This document shows positions 52,289 through 63,100 of a stretch of 64,000 nucleotides of DNA, in pieces. The stretch comes from Saccharofermentans sp. (GTDB taxonomy: Bacteria; Bacillota; Clostridia; Saccharofermentanales; Saccharofermentanaceae), in contig JAEFBA010000001.1 in NCBI GenBank assembly GCA_016292145.1, positions 1 to 64,000 of the forward strand, given 5' to 3'. The notes below the pieces were generated by a model. That model worked only from the letters and a program-made list of their open reading frames with translations, was not told the origin of the DNA and did not search any database. The position numbers were made by a program, and so were the translations under genes. Position 1 is the stretch's first letter. Each line of letters opens with the position of its first letter.

Positions 52289-53731
52289 TTATACTTTCAG
52301 CTCTACTTCACTTACCTCAAGGTCATCCTTGTGCGCTTCGATCAACGGTCTGACACACTCTGTAAGGAATGCGTCGACCTGCTCGGGACATCGTCCGATG
52401 TAAAGCTTGGGATCCCTGAGCTTCAAGAGTTCATCCATTGTCATGCCGAACTTCGGGTCAGCTGCGATCCTCTCGAGAAGATCATTGGGCTTGCCTTCAT
52501 TCTTAACAACAGAACCCGCCTGCATGGAGAGCTGACGGATCTCCTCGTGGAGTTCCTGACGGTTTCCGCCCTTCTTCGTAGCTTCCATCATGATGTTCTC
52601 TGTCATCATGAAAGGCAGCTCATCATTAATGTGCTTCTCGATCATCTTGGGATATACGACAAGACCGGAAACAACATTTGTATAGATGCCGAGGATAGCG
52701 TCAACTGCGAGGAATGCCTCAGGTACTGAGATCCTCTTATTTGCAGAGTCATCCAATGTTCTCTCGAACCACTGCTCTGAAGATGTCATTGCAGGATTAA
52801 GAACATCAGCGATCACATATCTTGAAAGAGATGCGATTCTCTCTGATCTCATAGGATTTCTCTTATAAGCCATTGCGGAAGATCCGATCTGGTTCTTCTC
52901 GAAAGGCTCTTCGATCTCCTTTAAGTGCTGGAGAAGTCTGATATCGTTAGAGAACTTGTGAGCGCTCTGTGCGATGGCAGCAAGTGCAGAAAGGACAGTG
53001 TAATCGATCTTTCTGGAATATGTCTGGCCGGATACATAGTAGGACTGCTCAAAGCCCATCTTCTCGCAGATCTTCTTGTCGAGTGCAACGCACTTTTCGT
53101 GGTCACCGTCGAAAAGATCATAGAAAGAAGCCTGTGTGCCTGTAGTACCCTTGCAGCCGAGGAGCTTCAGCGAAGCTATAGCATTTTCTACTGTCTCAAG
53201 ATCGAAAACAAGATCCTGGAGCCAGAGTGTTGCCCTCTTGCCTACCGTTACGAGCTGTGCAGGCTGGAAATGGGTAAATCCCAATGTCGGCATAGCCTTG
53301 TATTCGTCAGCAAAATCAGCAAGCTTTGCGATAACAACTACAAGTCTCTTCTTAATGAGCTCTAAAGCTTCTCTCATTATGATGATGTCTGTGTTGTCAC
53401 CTACATAGCAGGATGTAGCGCCAAGGTGAATGATACGGTCAGCACCGGAACCTGCGACCTGCTTGCCGTATGAATGAACATGAGCCATTACGTCATGACG
53501 GCGGATCTTCTCTTCGGCTGCGGCATCTTCGTAATCGATGTCATCCTTGTGAGCCTTAAGATCAGCGATCTGCTCATCAGTAATATCAAGACCTAATTCC
53601 TTCTCAGCTTCAGCCAATGCAATCCAGAGAAGTCTCCATGTACGGAACTTCTTATCAGGCGAGAAGATGTACTGCATCTCGCGGCTGGCATAGCGGGAGT
53701 TTAAAGGGCTCTCGTATGTATCTTTGCTCAT
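52289..53731 (-). CDS. purB: Adenylosuccinate lyase
   Basis: 480 residues. The fumarase/aspartase superfamily signature is IGSSAMAYKRNPMRSE near residue 290; HDVMAHVHSYG holds a catalytic histidine and LGATSCYVGDN the substrate loop. It removes fumarate from SAICAR and adenylosuccinate in purine synthesis. The family is slightly longer than the B. subtilis type, matching the clostridial/animal-like form. It starts 2 bp after the upstream aminotransferase. Confidence 0.94.
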   Translation of the reverse strand: MSKDTYESPLNSRYASREMQYIFSPDKKFRTWRLLWIALAEAEKELGLDITDEQIADLKAHKDDIDYEDAAAEEKIRRHDVMAHVHSYGKQVAGSGADRIIHLGATSCYVGDNTDIIIMREALELIKKRLVVVIAKLADFADEYKAMPTLGFTHFQPAQLVTVGKRATLWLQDLVFDLETVENAIASLKLLGCKGTTGTQASFYDLFDGDHEKCVALDKKICEKMGFEQSYYVSGQTYSRKIDYTVLSALAAIAQSAHKFSNDIRLLQHLKEIEEPFEKNQIGSSAMAYKRNPMRSERIASLSRYVIADVLNPAMTSSEQWFERTLDDSANKRISVPEAFLAVDAILGIYTNVVSGLVVYPKMIEKHINDELPFMMTENIMMEATKKGGNRQELHEEIRQLSMQAGSVVKNEGKPNDLLERIAADPKFGMTMDELLKLRDPKLYIGRCPEQVDAFLTECVRPLIEAHKDDLEVSEVELKV

Positions 53732-53733
53732 TA

Positions 53734-55020
53734 TTAAAGATCCTCCAACAATTTATCAACTGCTGTGATTTTAGCACAGATCGTGAGGATTCTGACGGCC
53801 TTCTCGATATCTTCGATTCCGGGGAATGAAGGAGCAAGTCTGATATTCGAATCAGAAGGATCCTTGCCGTAAGGATAGCTTGCGCCTGCAGGAGTAAGAG
53901 CTACGCCTGCTTCCTTGCACATTGCAACGACCTTTGTTGCAGTTCCGGGCATAGCGTAGAAGCTTACGAAATAACCGCCCTTAGGGTTTGTCCAGTGCCA
54001 GAGATCGTCAAAACCGAGCTCTTCTTCAAGAACGTTCTTGCAAGCTTCGAACTTCGGACGGAGGATTGCCGCATGCTTCATCATGTGAGCATAAACAGAC
54101 TCGCTGTCAGGAAGGAATCTTGCATGAGCTAACTGGTTGACTTTATTCGTGCAGATAGCCTGTGCATTCAAATACTTCTTTGCCCAAGTCATGTTGTCCT
54201 TATTCGCAGCAAAGCATGAGATACCGCCGCCTGCGAAAGTGATCTTGGATGATGAAGCGAACTCATATACCCTGTTGGCATGTCCATAGCTCTCGCAAAG
54301 TGAGAGCATGTCAGGGAGCCTGCCCCATGTGCTTCTGTCCTCATAGAGGTGGTGGCATACATAAGCGTTATCCCAGAAGATCCTGAAGTCAGGTGCTGCT
54401 GTCTCCATTTTCGCGAGCCTCTCGCAAACTTCTGCTGAATAAACAACGCCGTCCGGATTGCTGTAGCAAGGAACACACCAGATACCCTTAACGTTCTCAT
54501 CCTTAACGAGTTCTTCAACAACGTCCATGTCAGGGCCGTTCTCAGTCATGGGAACAGCGATGAGCTCAAAGCCCATTGTCTCTGTAACTCTGAAGTGTCT
54601 GTCATATCCGGGTGCCGGGCAGAGCCACTTTCTTCCCTCTACCTGTGACCAGGGCTTGGGAGAATCAACTTCACCGAAGACCATAGAACGCATAATCGCA
54701 TCATACATCTGGTTCAAAGATGAGGAATTACCCATGAAGATATTATCTTTATCTGTTCCGAGGAGCTCAGCGAAAACGGCTCTGATCTCTTCGATGCCGG
54801 GAGCGATACCGTAGTTCCTGGTATCTTCGTTCTTGGCAGTCTTGAAACCGTCCTTGAGCGTGTCATATATATCGTTGGAAAGGTCAAGCTGTACAGGAGA
54901 CGGCTTGCCGCGGGTCATATCGAGCGTAAGATTCAGTGCCTTGCACTTCTCATAGCGTTCGTTCAGCTCTTCCCTGACTTTGAGGAGCTCTTCTTTTGTC
55001 ATCTCACGGTAACCCTTCAT
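53734..55020 (-). CDS. Aspartate aminotransferase, class Ic (PF12897 type)
   Basis: 428 residues from the ATG at 55020, with AGGAAGG about 9 nt upstream; upstream in-frame codons lie in the leader hairpin. LDMTRGKPSP, RNYGIAPGIEEIRAVFAELLG, MGNSSSLNQMYD, PAPGYDRHF, PCYSNPDGVVYS, FWDNAYVCHHL and SSSKITFAGGGIS (PLP lysine) define the class Ic aminotransferases. Such enzymes make aspartate from oxaloacetate and glutamate. Coupling to purB, which uses aspartate-derived succinyl intermediates, makes sense. Confidence 0.85.
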   Translation of the reverse strand: MKGYREMTKEELLKVREELNERYEKCKALNLTLDMTRGKPSPVQLDLSNDIYDTLKDGFKTAKNEDTRNYGIAPGIEEIRAVFAELLGTDKDNIFMGNSSSLNQMYDAIMRSMVFGEVDSPKPWSQVEGRKWLCPAPGYDRHFRVTETMGFELIAVPMTENGPDMDVVEELVKDENVKGIWCVPCYSNPDGVVYSAEVCERLAKMETAAPDFRIFWDNAYVCHHLYEDRSTWGRLPDMLSLCESYGHANRVYEFASSSKITFAGGGISCFAANKDNMTWAKKYLNAQAICTNKVNQLAHARFLPDSESVYAHMMKHAAILRPKFEACKNVLEEELGFDDLWHWTNPKGGYFVSFYAMPGTATKVVAMCKEAGVALTPAGASYPYGKDPSDSNIRLAPSFPGIEDIEKAVRILTICAKITAVDKLLEDL

Positions 55021-55072
55021 GATAGCCAACCTTCCTAAAAATGAAATTTTTGATTTGTAATCTTGCATTTTC

Positions 55073-55131
55073 GGCATGGGCCACCCTGCCCAAAGCCTCA
55101 ACAATTATAGTTTATTAGGAAATTAAAGCAA
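55073..55131 (-). promoter_or_regulatory. Promoter and leader hairpin of the aspartate aminotransferase-purB operon
   Basis: On the minus strand TTGCTT (55131-55126), a 16-bp spacer and TATAAT (55109-55104). The leader then forms GGC-TT-TGGGC, loop AGGGTG, GCCCA-T-GCC (55097-55073). There is no T-run, so it is a leader structure rather than a terminator. Confidence 0.6.
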
Positions 55132-55203
55132 TAAACAAAAATCGAAAAATGGCATTTCTTCTTCTCGAAAATGCATTTTTAGACAAATTCGGCACGTTGC
55201 ACA

Positions 55204-55224
55204 ACCAGGATCTTAAGTCCTGGT
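55204..55224. repeat. Inverted repeat between DUF5067 gene and aminotransferase
   Basis: ACCAGGA and TCCTGGT (55204-55210 and 55218-55224) around TCTTAAG. It lies downstream of the DUF5067 gene and upstream of the next promoter; it may be a weak terminator or an operator. Confidence 0.45.
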
Positions 55225-55279
55225 GGTTATTTGGATGAAAATCAGGGGCAGAAACCCACCAATTCCCTATGGTTATCTG

Positions 55280-56041
55280 TCATTTCACCTCATACTCGGC
55301 GTCGACATAAACCACATAGCCGTCATAAGATTGGCAAACGATCTTTACCGGCTCAGACGGATCATCCAGCCTGTACGCCTTACGGATCTCGACCGAACAG
55401 CCTGGCTTAACTGCCTCTATCTCATAATCGATGCCGGAATCTTCTATGTTTGTGTCATATATCTCTTGGCCGTTCTGGGATACTTCGTCATAGACCGTCG
55501 ACAGATATGTGATGTCGCTGCCGGTGCCGTTATAAAACTCATAAACAACAAGCGCCGCAGGCTGTCCGTCGGTATCGGTAACCGGAGTCACCTCTTTGAC
55601 TCCGACCTTTACGCTGTTTTTACGCACATTATCGGAAATGATATTTCCAATTACTATTCCCGCAACAACAAGCGCGCAGATCCAGCTTAAGACCAGCCAT
55701 AAGATGCCTTTTTTGCGTGTCTTCTTATTCTTTATGGCTTTGACTGCATACACAGATGCCGCGACAGCGAAGTTAAGGTAAACGATCAAAGTCGAGTATA
55801 TGATCGCGTTAATAAACAAACCATAGGCTACGGCCTGTCCGATATAATCGATACCTGTGCCGCCGGTATAATCAAACGGGTAAAAATCGCAGATAAGGTG
55901 GAGTATTCCAAAGACGATCGCAATGAGCGCGAACTTCTTCGCGACCTTCTCAGGCTTTCTGTAATTACGGAATCTGATCTCTTCAACCACTGTGATAATC
56001 ACAATGATCAAGGCAAAAACATAAGGCAAAATTACGACCAT
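55280..56041 (-). CDS. Membrane protein with DUF5067-like domain
   Basis: 253 residues. Four hydrophobic segments (residues about 3-19, 36-53, 70-98, 111-132) precede a soluble beta-rich domain. ALVVYEFYNGTGSDITYLSTVYDEVSQNG and VKPGCSVEIRKAYRLDD match the DUF5067 pattern of Gram-positive surface proteins. The domain should face outside. The role is unknown. It follows the yraN gene by 56 bp on the same strand. Confidence 0.7.
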   Translation of the reverse strand: MVVILPYVFALIIVIITVVEEIRFRNYRKPEKVAKKFALIAIVFGILHLICDFYPFDYTGGTGIDYIGQAVAYGLFINAIIYSTLIVYLNFAVAASVYAVKAIKNKKTRKKGILWLVLSWICALVVAGIVIGNIISDNVRKNSVKVGVKEVTPVTDTDGQPAALVVYEFYNGTGSDITYLSTVYDEVSQNGQEIYDTNIEDSGIDYEIEAVKPGCSVEIRKAYRLDDPSEPVKIVCQSYDGYVVYVDAEYEVK

Positions 56042-56097
56042 GCTCCACTCCGTAAATCTTCAGAATTCTTTATTCTTAAAATTATAACATCAGGCGT

Positions 56098-56472
56098 TCA
56101 AAACGGCACAAGCTCGGTCCGTTCTATGTTCCCCCTTTTATCGTGTGTGACCATGCACACCTCGAAAACAACATTCCTGTCATAAAGGTTGTTTTCCGCA
56201 AGATAATACCCTGCAGTCCTCATAACCTTGAGCCTTTTCGCGCCCTTAACAGATTCCGCCGAATCGGGATAAGCCCCTTTGTTGAGCCTGGTCCTGACCT
56301 CAATGATATGGATGTCTCCGCCCTTTTCCGCAATGATATCGATCTCGCCGACATTATGGACGCTGTAGTTGCGTTTAAGGATCGTAAACCCGTTGTCTTC
56401 AAGAAGTTTTACCGCGGATTCTTCGCCTTTGGCTCCGATAAACTGTCTATATGTCATTTTTCGTTCTTTCAT
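56098..56472 (-). CDS. YraN/UPF0102 family nuclease-like protein
   Basis: 124 residues, usual length. GAKGEESAVKLLEDNGFTILKRNY, GEIDIIAEKGGDIHIIEVRTR and KRLKVMRTAGYYL are the family blocks. The PD-(D/E)XK-like core reads GEIDxxA...IEVRTR, with arginine replacing the common lysine of EVKTR, so catalysis may be weakened. Homologues are linked to DNA uptake or repair, but no firm role is known. The start at 56472 has AAAGAG nearby; Met6 is an alternative. Confidence 0.85.
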   Translation of the reverse strand: MKERKMTYRQFIGAKGEESAVKLLEDNGFTILKRNYSVHNVGEIDIIAEKGGDIHIIEVRTRLNKGAYPDSAESVKGAKRLKVMRTAGYYLAENNLYDRNVVFEVCMVTHDKRGNIERTELVPF

Positions 56473-56572
56473 ATTACTCTTTGTCAGTCTAATTTTTTTG
56501 ATAATTCTTATAATTGTTGTAAAGAATACTTTAGTGCCTTAAAATCAAGGTATCAAATGCTAAGGATAGATT

Positions 56573-58243
56573 ATGGCTTCGGGTAATCCAGATATAAATG
56601 CTTTCTTTGATACACTCGACGAATGTGTCGACTGCAGGTTTAACGACCGCTTTTTCAAGTATGCCGACTATCTTTCGATAGCCAAGATCGAAGATACCCA
56701 GATAATCAGCGGCCGCCCGGTATCCAAGAATGTTGACTTCTTATCCGATAATGTCGGCCAGGAATTCTTTGAAATAACGCTTGGGAGCCCTGATTCCGTC
56801 ATCACCGTGATCAGATTCACTTACAAGCAGTTCCCTCCCCAGCAGACAGTTGAACAGCTGGAGTTCAGCAAGATCTTCAGATCCGCTGTTGCCAACAAGA
56901 TAGCCGTCAGCCGTTTAAGCACCCAGTATTCATTTCTTTACAACAACGATATTGAGTTCGGCATGTATAACCATAACTTCCTCAGGAATAAGCTCGAAGA
57001 GATCTTCGCGAACGGCACTGCCATAAAATACTCGGTCGCTTTCATCAACATCAAACACGTAAACCAGTTAAACAAATACTTCGGTTCGGATATTGCAGGT
57101 TCGGCGATCAAGCACTTCGGAGCCAAACTGAACGATTTTCCGGACGAAGGCAGAGGCGAATACGCCATCCACCTGGGCGGCGATAACTTCATAGTTATCC
57201 TTACTACTTCCAGGCTCCCTGAACTTGAGCACTTTATCTCATCGGTACCCGTTACACTCACGTACGAGGGGGATAAGTTCGAGCATTTCTTCAGCTGCAG
57301 GGCCGGCATTACGACGATCCGTACAAGCCACCGCTTCGGTCCTCAGGTCATGGGCGAATGTGCACAGGCTTTAAGCTACTCCAAGAAGAAAAACATCGAT
57401 ATCGTATATTATTCCGAAGAGATAAACGAGAAGAACCTCAACAACACTGAGACTCTTACACGTGCCCTTAATGAGCATAAATTCCTTATATACTACCAGC
57501 CTGTTATCAGCCTGAAAGACAAACCGCATCTCCATGCAGCAGAAGCTCTTGCAAGATGGCCTTTGGACGGAAAGATAATGGCTCCCCAGGAATTCATTAC
57601 TCTTGCAACTGACTCAGGAATAGTTACCAAGATCGATTTCTATGTTCTCGAGAATGTCTGTAAGAACATCAAGACCTGGCAGTCGCAGGGCATCCCGCTC
57701 GTTCCTATATCGGTCAACTTCTCCGGCCGCCATCTCTTCAATGCTTCGATCGCTGCAGATATCCTTGCCGTTATCGACAAGTACGAAGTAGATCACCATC
57801 TCATCGGCATCGAATTCTCGGAGCCTGATTTCACACAGAGAGTGCCGATCCTTCAGGATGTTACCCATACCTTATCCGAAGCCGGGATACTCGTTACTCT
57901 GGACAGATTCAGCACCGGCCAGTCCACGCTTACTCTCCTTCACGACATGGAGGCAAGCTATGTTAAGATCGCCGCTGACAGATTCGATCCTGAAGACGCA
58001 AGAGGACGCATCATCACCAACGACATGATCAACCTCGCCAACAGCTTAGGCTATAAGGTAATCTGCGAAGGCGTCACATCCCAGAAGCAGGTCGATGACC
58101 TCATGATGTGCGGCTGCAATCTCTACCAGTCCTTCTTCTATGACAAGCCGCTATCCGAGAGATTCTTCGTTAACAGACTCCAGAATCCGTCTTACGAGAA
58201 CGAAGTCTCCATCCCGGCATCAAGCGAAGAGCCTGTTACTTAA
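56573..58243 (+). CDS. Degenerate GGDEF-EAL protein
   Basis: 556 residues, no membrane segment. Residues 1-120 are unassigned. Residues about 130-285 are a GGDEF fold whose active site reads GGDNF (202-206) instead of GGDEF, so cyclase activity is unlikely. Residues about 295-535 are an EAL domain: EAL at 324-326, N383 in SVNFSG, E414 in IEFSEP and E499 in CEGV are present, but the metal motif DDFGTG reads DRFSTG (445-450) and the lysine motif is VKIA. It may bind c-di-GMP as a receptor rather than cleave it. RBS AAGGA is 6 nt upstream. Confidence 0.85.
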   Translation: MASGNPDINAFFDTLDECVDCRFNDRFFKYADYLSIAKIEDTQIISGRPVSKNVDFLSDNVGQEFFEITLGSPDSVITVIRFTYKQFPPQQTVEQLEFSKIFRSAVANKIAVSRLSTQYSFLYNNDIEFGMYNHNFLRNKLEEIFANGTAIKYSVAFINIKHVNQLNKYFGSDIAGSAIKHFGAKLNDFPDEGRGEYAIHLGGDNFIVILTTSRLPELEHFISSVPVTLTYEGDKFEHFFSCRAGITTIRTSHRFGPQVMGECAQALSYSKKKNIDIVYYSEEINEKNLNNTETLTRALNEHKFLIYYQPVISLKDKPHLHAAEALARWPLDGKIMAPQEFITLATDSGIVTKIDFYVLENVCKNIKTWQSQGIPLVPISVNFSGRHLFNASIAADILAVIDKYEVDHHLIGIEFSEPDFTQRVPILQDVTHTLSEAGILVTLDRFSTGQSTLTLLHDMEASYVKIAADRFDPEDARGRIITNDMINLANSLGYKVICEGVTSQKQVDDLMMCGCNLYQSFFYDKPLSERFFVNRLQNPSYENEVSIPASSEEPVT

Positions 58244-58306
58244 CGGGTCCTAATCACTGATTTTGTGCTATATTATTTCTAATTTTCATTTATAAGAGGT
58301 ATTACT

Positions 58307-59497
58307 ATGATTTCCAAGAAAATGGCTGAAGCTCTTAAGGGCGGCTCCGAGATCCGTAAGATGTTCGAAGAAGGCGGCAGACTTAAGGCTATCTACGGCG
58401 CAGAAAATGTATATGACTTCTCTATCGGCAATCCTGACCTGGAGCCTCCGAAGGAAGTCTTCGATGCTCTTAAGGACCTGGCCGAGAACCCCACTCCCGG
58501 TATGCACGGCTATATGCCTAATGCAGGTTATCCTTCCACACGCAAGATCGTAGCAGAGAAGCGCGGCAAGGAAGCAGGCATGGAGATCGGTCCTGAAGCT
58601 GTCTGCATGACAGTCGGTGCCGCATCCGCCATGAACGACGTCCTCCATTCCATCCTTGATGCTGATGACGAAGTAATCCTTCTTGCTCCCTACTTCATGG
58701 AATACAACGGCTATGTTGCAAACCATAACGGCAAGGTCGTCATCGTACAGACTGACGACAAATTCATGCCCGTCATCTCCGATATCGAGAAGGCAATCAC
58801 ATCCAGGACCAAGGCGATCATCGTAAACTCACCTAACAATCCTTCCGGTGTCGTATATCCGGCTGAGCTCCTTACAGAACTCAACGATATGCTCAAGAAG
58901 CAGGATCACACGATCTATGTAATCTCAGACGAGCCTTATATCGATCTGGCTTACGACGGAGCTGAAGTCCCCTGCGCACTCAAGTATATCGACAACCTCA
59001 TCATCTGCTTCTCATGGAGCAAGTCCTTGTCACTTCCCGGCGAGAGAATCGGTTATACGCTCGTATCACCTAAGTGTGCCGACTTTGAAGAACTCACCGG
59101 TGCTATCGTTCTTTCCAACAGAACATTGGGCAGCGTTAACGCTCCTGCTATCTGGCAGAAAGTAATCGAAAAGGCCATCTACGCAAAAGTCGACGTTGCA
59201 AACTACGAGAACAGAAGAAACCTTCTTTACTCCAACATCGTTGATGCAGGCTTTGATGCAGTTAAGCCCAACGGCGCGCTATACATCTTCATGAATACCC
59301 CTAAGGGATTGACCGACGAAGAGTTTGCCAAGATCTGCGCTAAACAGAATCTCCTTCTCGTTAAGGGATCGAGCTTTGCACGTCCCGGCTATTGCCGTCT
59401 CGCATTCTGCGTTTCCGAAGTCTCGATAAGGAATTCCAGAAAGGCATTCTTCGCAGTAGCTGAAGAACTCGGCATCAGCCACAGAGCAGCTCTTTAA
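58307..59497 (+). CDS. PLP-dependent aminotransferase, class I
   Basis: 396 residues. FSIGNPDLEPP, MHGYMPNAGYPSTRK, VNSPNNPSGVVY, ISDEPYIDLAY and SWSKSLSLPGERIGY (PLP lysine) are class I fold type I motifs. Substrate preference could be aspartate, aromatic amino acids or others; it differs from the class Ic enzyme nearby. AAGAGG is about 8 nt upstream. Its end overlaps the sortase gene tail to tail by 4 bp. Confidence 0.87.
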   Translation: MISKKMAEALKGGSEIRKMFEEGGRLKAIYGAENVYDFSIGNPDLEPPKEVFDALKDLAENPTPGMHGYMPNAGYPSTRKIVAEKRGKEAGMEIGPEAVCMTVGAASAMNDVLHSILDADDEVILLAPYFMEYNGYVANHNGKVVIVQTDDKFMPVISDIEKAITSRTKAIIVNSPNNPSGVVYPAELLTELNDMLKKQDHTIYVISDEPYIDLAYDGAEVPCALKYIDNLIICFSWSKSLSLPGERIGYTLVSPKCADFEELTGAIVLSNRTLGSVNAPAIWQKVIEKAIYAKVDVANYENRRNLLYSNIVDAGFDAVKPNGALYIFMNTPKGLTDEEFAKICAKQNLLLVKGSSFARPGYCRLAFCVSEVSIRNSRKAFFAVAEELGISHRAAL

Positions 59498-60180
59498 GAG
59501 TCTGAAGGTATAAGGGTAACAATAAAGCGCCAGCTGTTGCCTTTTTCCCTCGCACAGGTTATCAGCGTGATCATTACTGGATGATCGGCTGAAGTACCTA
59601 CATAGTTTTGAAGATCATAGGGTGAACAGTAGTAAGTACCGTTCACCCTATAATTTTGCTCCAAACCATCGGGTGTGGTTATCGTGACGGCATCACCATT
59701 TTTGATCAGAGGGAGCTTATCAAAGACCGTATGAGTTATCGTATTCCTGTGTCCTACTATAATGCTGTTGCCTTTCTGTCCCGGTCTTGCAGAATCCTTC
59801 ATGAGTATCACGCCATAGCGCATGGCAAGGTTGGTATTCTCTTCCCAGACAGGCTCTTCGATATCCAATTCAGGTATATTGATTATCCCTATCAGATGGA
59901 GATCCTCTGTCCCGCCGGCTCCTTTGCAATACCCTGCTATCTCAAACAAACCTTCCCCAAACGATCCGCCGTCCGCATTCTCTTCACCGTTTACGGACAA
60001 GAAATCTCCTGCGGGGACTTCATAGACAGCATCACCAGAATCATCTCTTGAGAGCACTTCGTCCTTTACCGTGTTCCTTAGATAAGACTTCGCATACTCT
60101 TCCACGAACAATAAGAGTGCTGCGACAGATAAGCCTGTAAGAACGACAGCTGACAACGGTCTTAAATAACGGCTCTTCAT
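59494..60180 (-). CDS. Sortase
   Basis: 228 residues. An N-terminal membrane helix (residues about 8-26) anchors an extracytoplasmic catalytic domain. The triad is clear: His in VGHRNT, Cys in TLITCAR, and Arg in WRFIVTL. IGIINIPELDIEEPV is the usual beta-strand start. The overlap of 1 bp with the upstream surface-protein gene shows they form a pair, so this sortase probably anchors that protein or polymerises it. The class is not certain; the TLxTC motif is common to classes B, C and D. Confidence 0.9.
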   Translation of the reverse strand: MKSRYLRPLSAVVLTGLSVAALLLFVEEYAKSYLRNTVKDEVLSRDDSGDAVYEVPAGDFLSVNGEENADGGSFGEGLFEIAGYCKGAGGTEDLHLIGIINIPELDIEEPVWEENTNLAMRYGVILMKDSARPGQKGNSIIVGHRNTITHTVFDKLPLIKNGDAVTITTPDGLEQNYRVNGTYYCSPYDLQNYVGTSADHPVMITLITCAREKGNSWRFIVTLIPSDS

Positions 60181-63100
60181 TATTCTTTCCTTCTGATCCT
60201 CTTTCTTTTGATCTCGCCTGTGATCACATAAGCTCCGGCGCCGGCCGAGACAACAAATACGATTAATCCGATAACCGTTTTGCCGCTAAGGATCTCTCCC
60301 GACATCGGAATGTCCGTAACTGCCAGGCTCTGATCTTTGTTATTCAGGTCTTCGTGGGAAAGCACCCTGATATCTTCTGTCTGCACGCCTGATGCAACCT
60401 CTTCTTCAGTTGACATGTCATAGATATTCTCGAGGACTACAACAGTGTCACCGCTTTCCAAACCGGTTGACTTGAACTTAATGGTTACATCTACGGTGCC
60501 CGAAGGCTCTGACGGCTCGAACTGCTGCAAAGATACGACTTCGGTTCCTTTATTGGTTACTTCAGTACCGTCAGTTAATCTAAGAACAGCCTTTGCATAA
60601 TAGGTACGGCCCGGTTCCAGATTCTCATAACTGACATGGTCAACTATCGTAACCGTGGAATTCTTAAGGAACGATTTATCTCCTTTTACAGTTGTCGCCC
60701 GGGTCCGGCAGGACGGCCTTCTTAATGTCTGGCCTTCGTCATTAATGTCCTCATGCGCGGCGATATCTCTGCCTCCGTCATAAGTCTTCAATGATTCGAA
60801 AACAACCAGCTCGATCATATCCGTCGGAACTTTCACATTCTCGAACGGCACTATTACATACCCTGAAGATTCTTCGGGCCTGAATATCACTGTCTTCGTG
60901 TAAGTATTGCCATCGGAATCCAAATAGGGCTCTCCGGTGGATCTGTCCATCAGGGTTCCCGTCAGGACATATCTGTCACCCGGATTAAGACCTTCGAAAA
61001 CAACGCTGTCATTGATTCCCACGTTCTCAGACAACGCCAGTACTCCTGTCCCGGTCCTGCTGTCAGAAGCTGAGGTGGATATACAAGGCTTGATCGAAAC
61101 AGTCTGATCTTCGTCCTCAAGATCATTATGCTTAGCGATCGCGATATCTCTGAAATAAAGAGTCTCAAAGCATACGACCGATAAAGACGAACCGCCTTCC
61201 CCGAATACCCGGGAGAACAGAAAACTGCTGTCTATTGTAAACTTTACAACTGCTTCTCCGGTTACTACTTCTCTGCCCTTCTGATCCAGAGACACCTCAC
61301 CTGTTGTCCTGTCAGCCTTGAAAACAACACTTTCTCTATACTCGTTGCCGCCCTGATCCTTAAGGACCTCGCCGGTCGCTTTGTCCAAAAGGCATCCCGA
61401 GATCTTATATTCGTAGCCCGCTGTAAGATTCTCGAAATGGACCACATCGGTAAGTTCAATGCTGCTTCCGCAGTTGATACTGTGCAAGCCCCGGCTGTCA
61501 GTAAGAGTTGTCGATATCTTCGGATTGATATCGATCTTATTTACAGCCTTTACCGTTACCACTTTGTTGTCATTCTTCTCTGTAAGCTTAACGGTCCTGG
61601 TATTACCTTCTGTACCATCGTCCCAGAAGAGCTTATATGCCGGCTCTATCTTCTCTTCTATCCTGTACCATCCGGTCGGGATATTAGAGAAACTGACCGC
61701 TCCGTTCTTATCTGTCCTGCCGTTTGCAAGAACGGAATCATCCCACGAAGGCTCTTCGTTGGTACCGCCGTAAGTAAGAGTGAATTCAACATTCGAAGTG
61801 ATGCCGTCTTCCGAAGTCTTTATGACCTTAATCGAACTTTCCAATCTGTCATTGGTAATGTTCTCATTTAAGGTTTCTGTGGTAACATTTATCTCCTTGT
61901 ACCATTTCCCGTCTTTTCCGTCCGTGAATCCTTCAGGGACTTCATATACATACCTGGTCTCAGTTTCATGATATGTATGATCAGGACGCACTTCGACAAG
62001 AAAGTATCGTCCGACTGGTATTCCTGACAGCTCAGGAGAAACTGTCCCGCCTGCTTTCCACTGTACGATTCCATCTTTATCTGACACTCCTTCTGCAAGT
62101 TTTACTGTCTTATCTTTGTTCCAAAGCTCGAAAACAAACCCGTCCCTGGTATCGTCTTCATCTGCAACTGCCTTAAGGAGCTTTAAAGCTCCTGAATGCT
62201 TGTTGTTCTCGCATTTGAATGAATAAGTCTTAGCAGATGCCGGGCTGTCAGTCTTAAAGACATACTGATAGCTTGCTTCGCCTGTCTTCGTCCAGCCGGA
62301 ATCATTGGAGAATTCATATTCGATCACGGTTCCGTCTGCACATTTAAACGGCTCGCCCTTATCAAAGGTCTCTGTTATCACGTATTCAGTGCCGTACTTA
62401 AGAGGAAAAGAATCCGTGCCTTCCCACTTATCGCCTGAGGCATCGTACCAGTTCCATTTACCGTCTGCATATTTATATGTGGCAACCGCAACGCCTCTTT
62501 CAGTGACGGTAAATACAACAGACGATGTATCAAATGACGTGGACGTGGTCTTTTCGAGCTTTATGCTGCTGGCATCTGTAAAAAGGCCTGCGCCCTTTCC
62601 CCTGCCTGCTTCTGACTCTGAAGTCTTCATGTTTGTTACGAGCATCACATCAGAACCTGAAGTATAGGCATACCCGTCCTTTACGAATGAATAGAGAGAG
62701 CTTCCGCCTTTCTTCTTTATCGAATACTCAAGCCGGCCCTCCGAACCGTCACCTCCGGTTATCCTTATCAGGATCTCATAGACATCGGGGTCTGAGAACT
62801 TATATACCGCAGGAACATTCCCGTCCTGATCCTTTAAGCTCTTCTTAGATCCGTCAGGCAGGATAAGCCCGTCAGGGATCGTGGTCTCTTTGATATAAAG
62901 AGCATCTTCAAATGAGCTTCCCGACTGGTCTTTAGGCGTCAGGCGGTATTTCTGCTTTGCAAAGCCGGACCCTGTCAGCAGGTAGAAATCGTTATAGATC
63001 CCGTCATTGTCGTCATCTCTTAATTCGCCTGCGATATTGTTAAGTTCCTGATCCTTATATACGGTAAATACAGCTCCTGTATAATTGATGCCTGAAGGAT

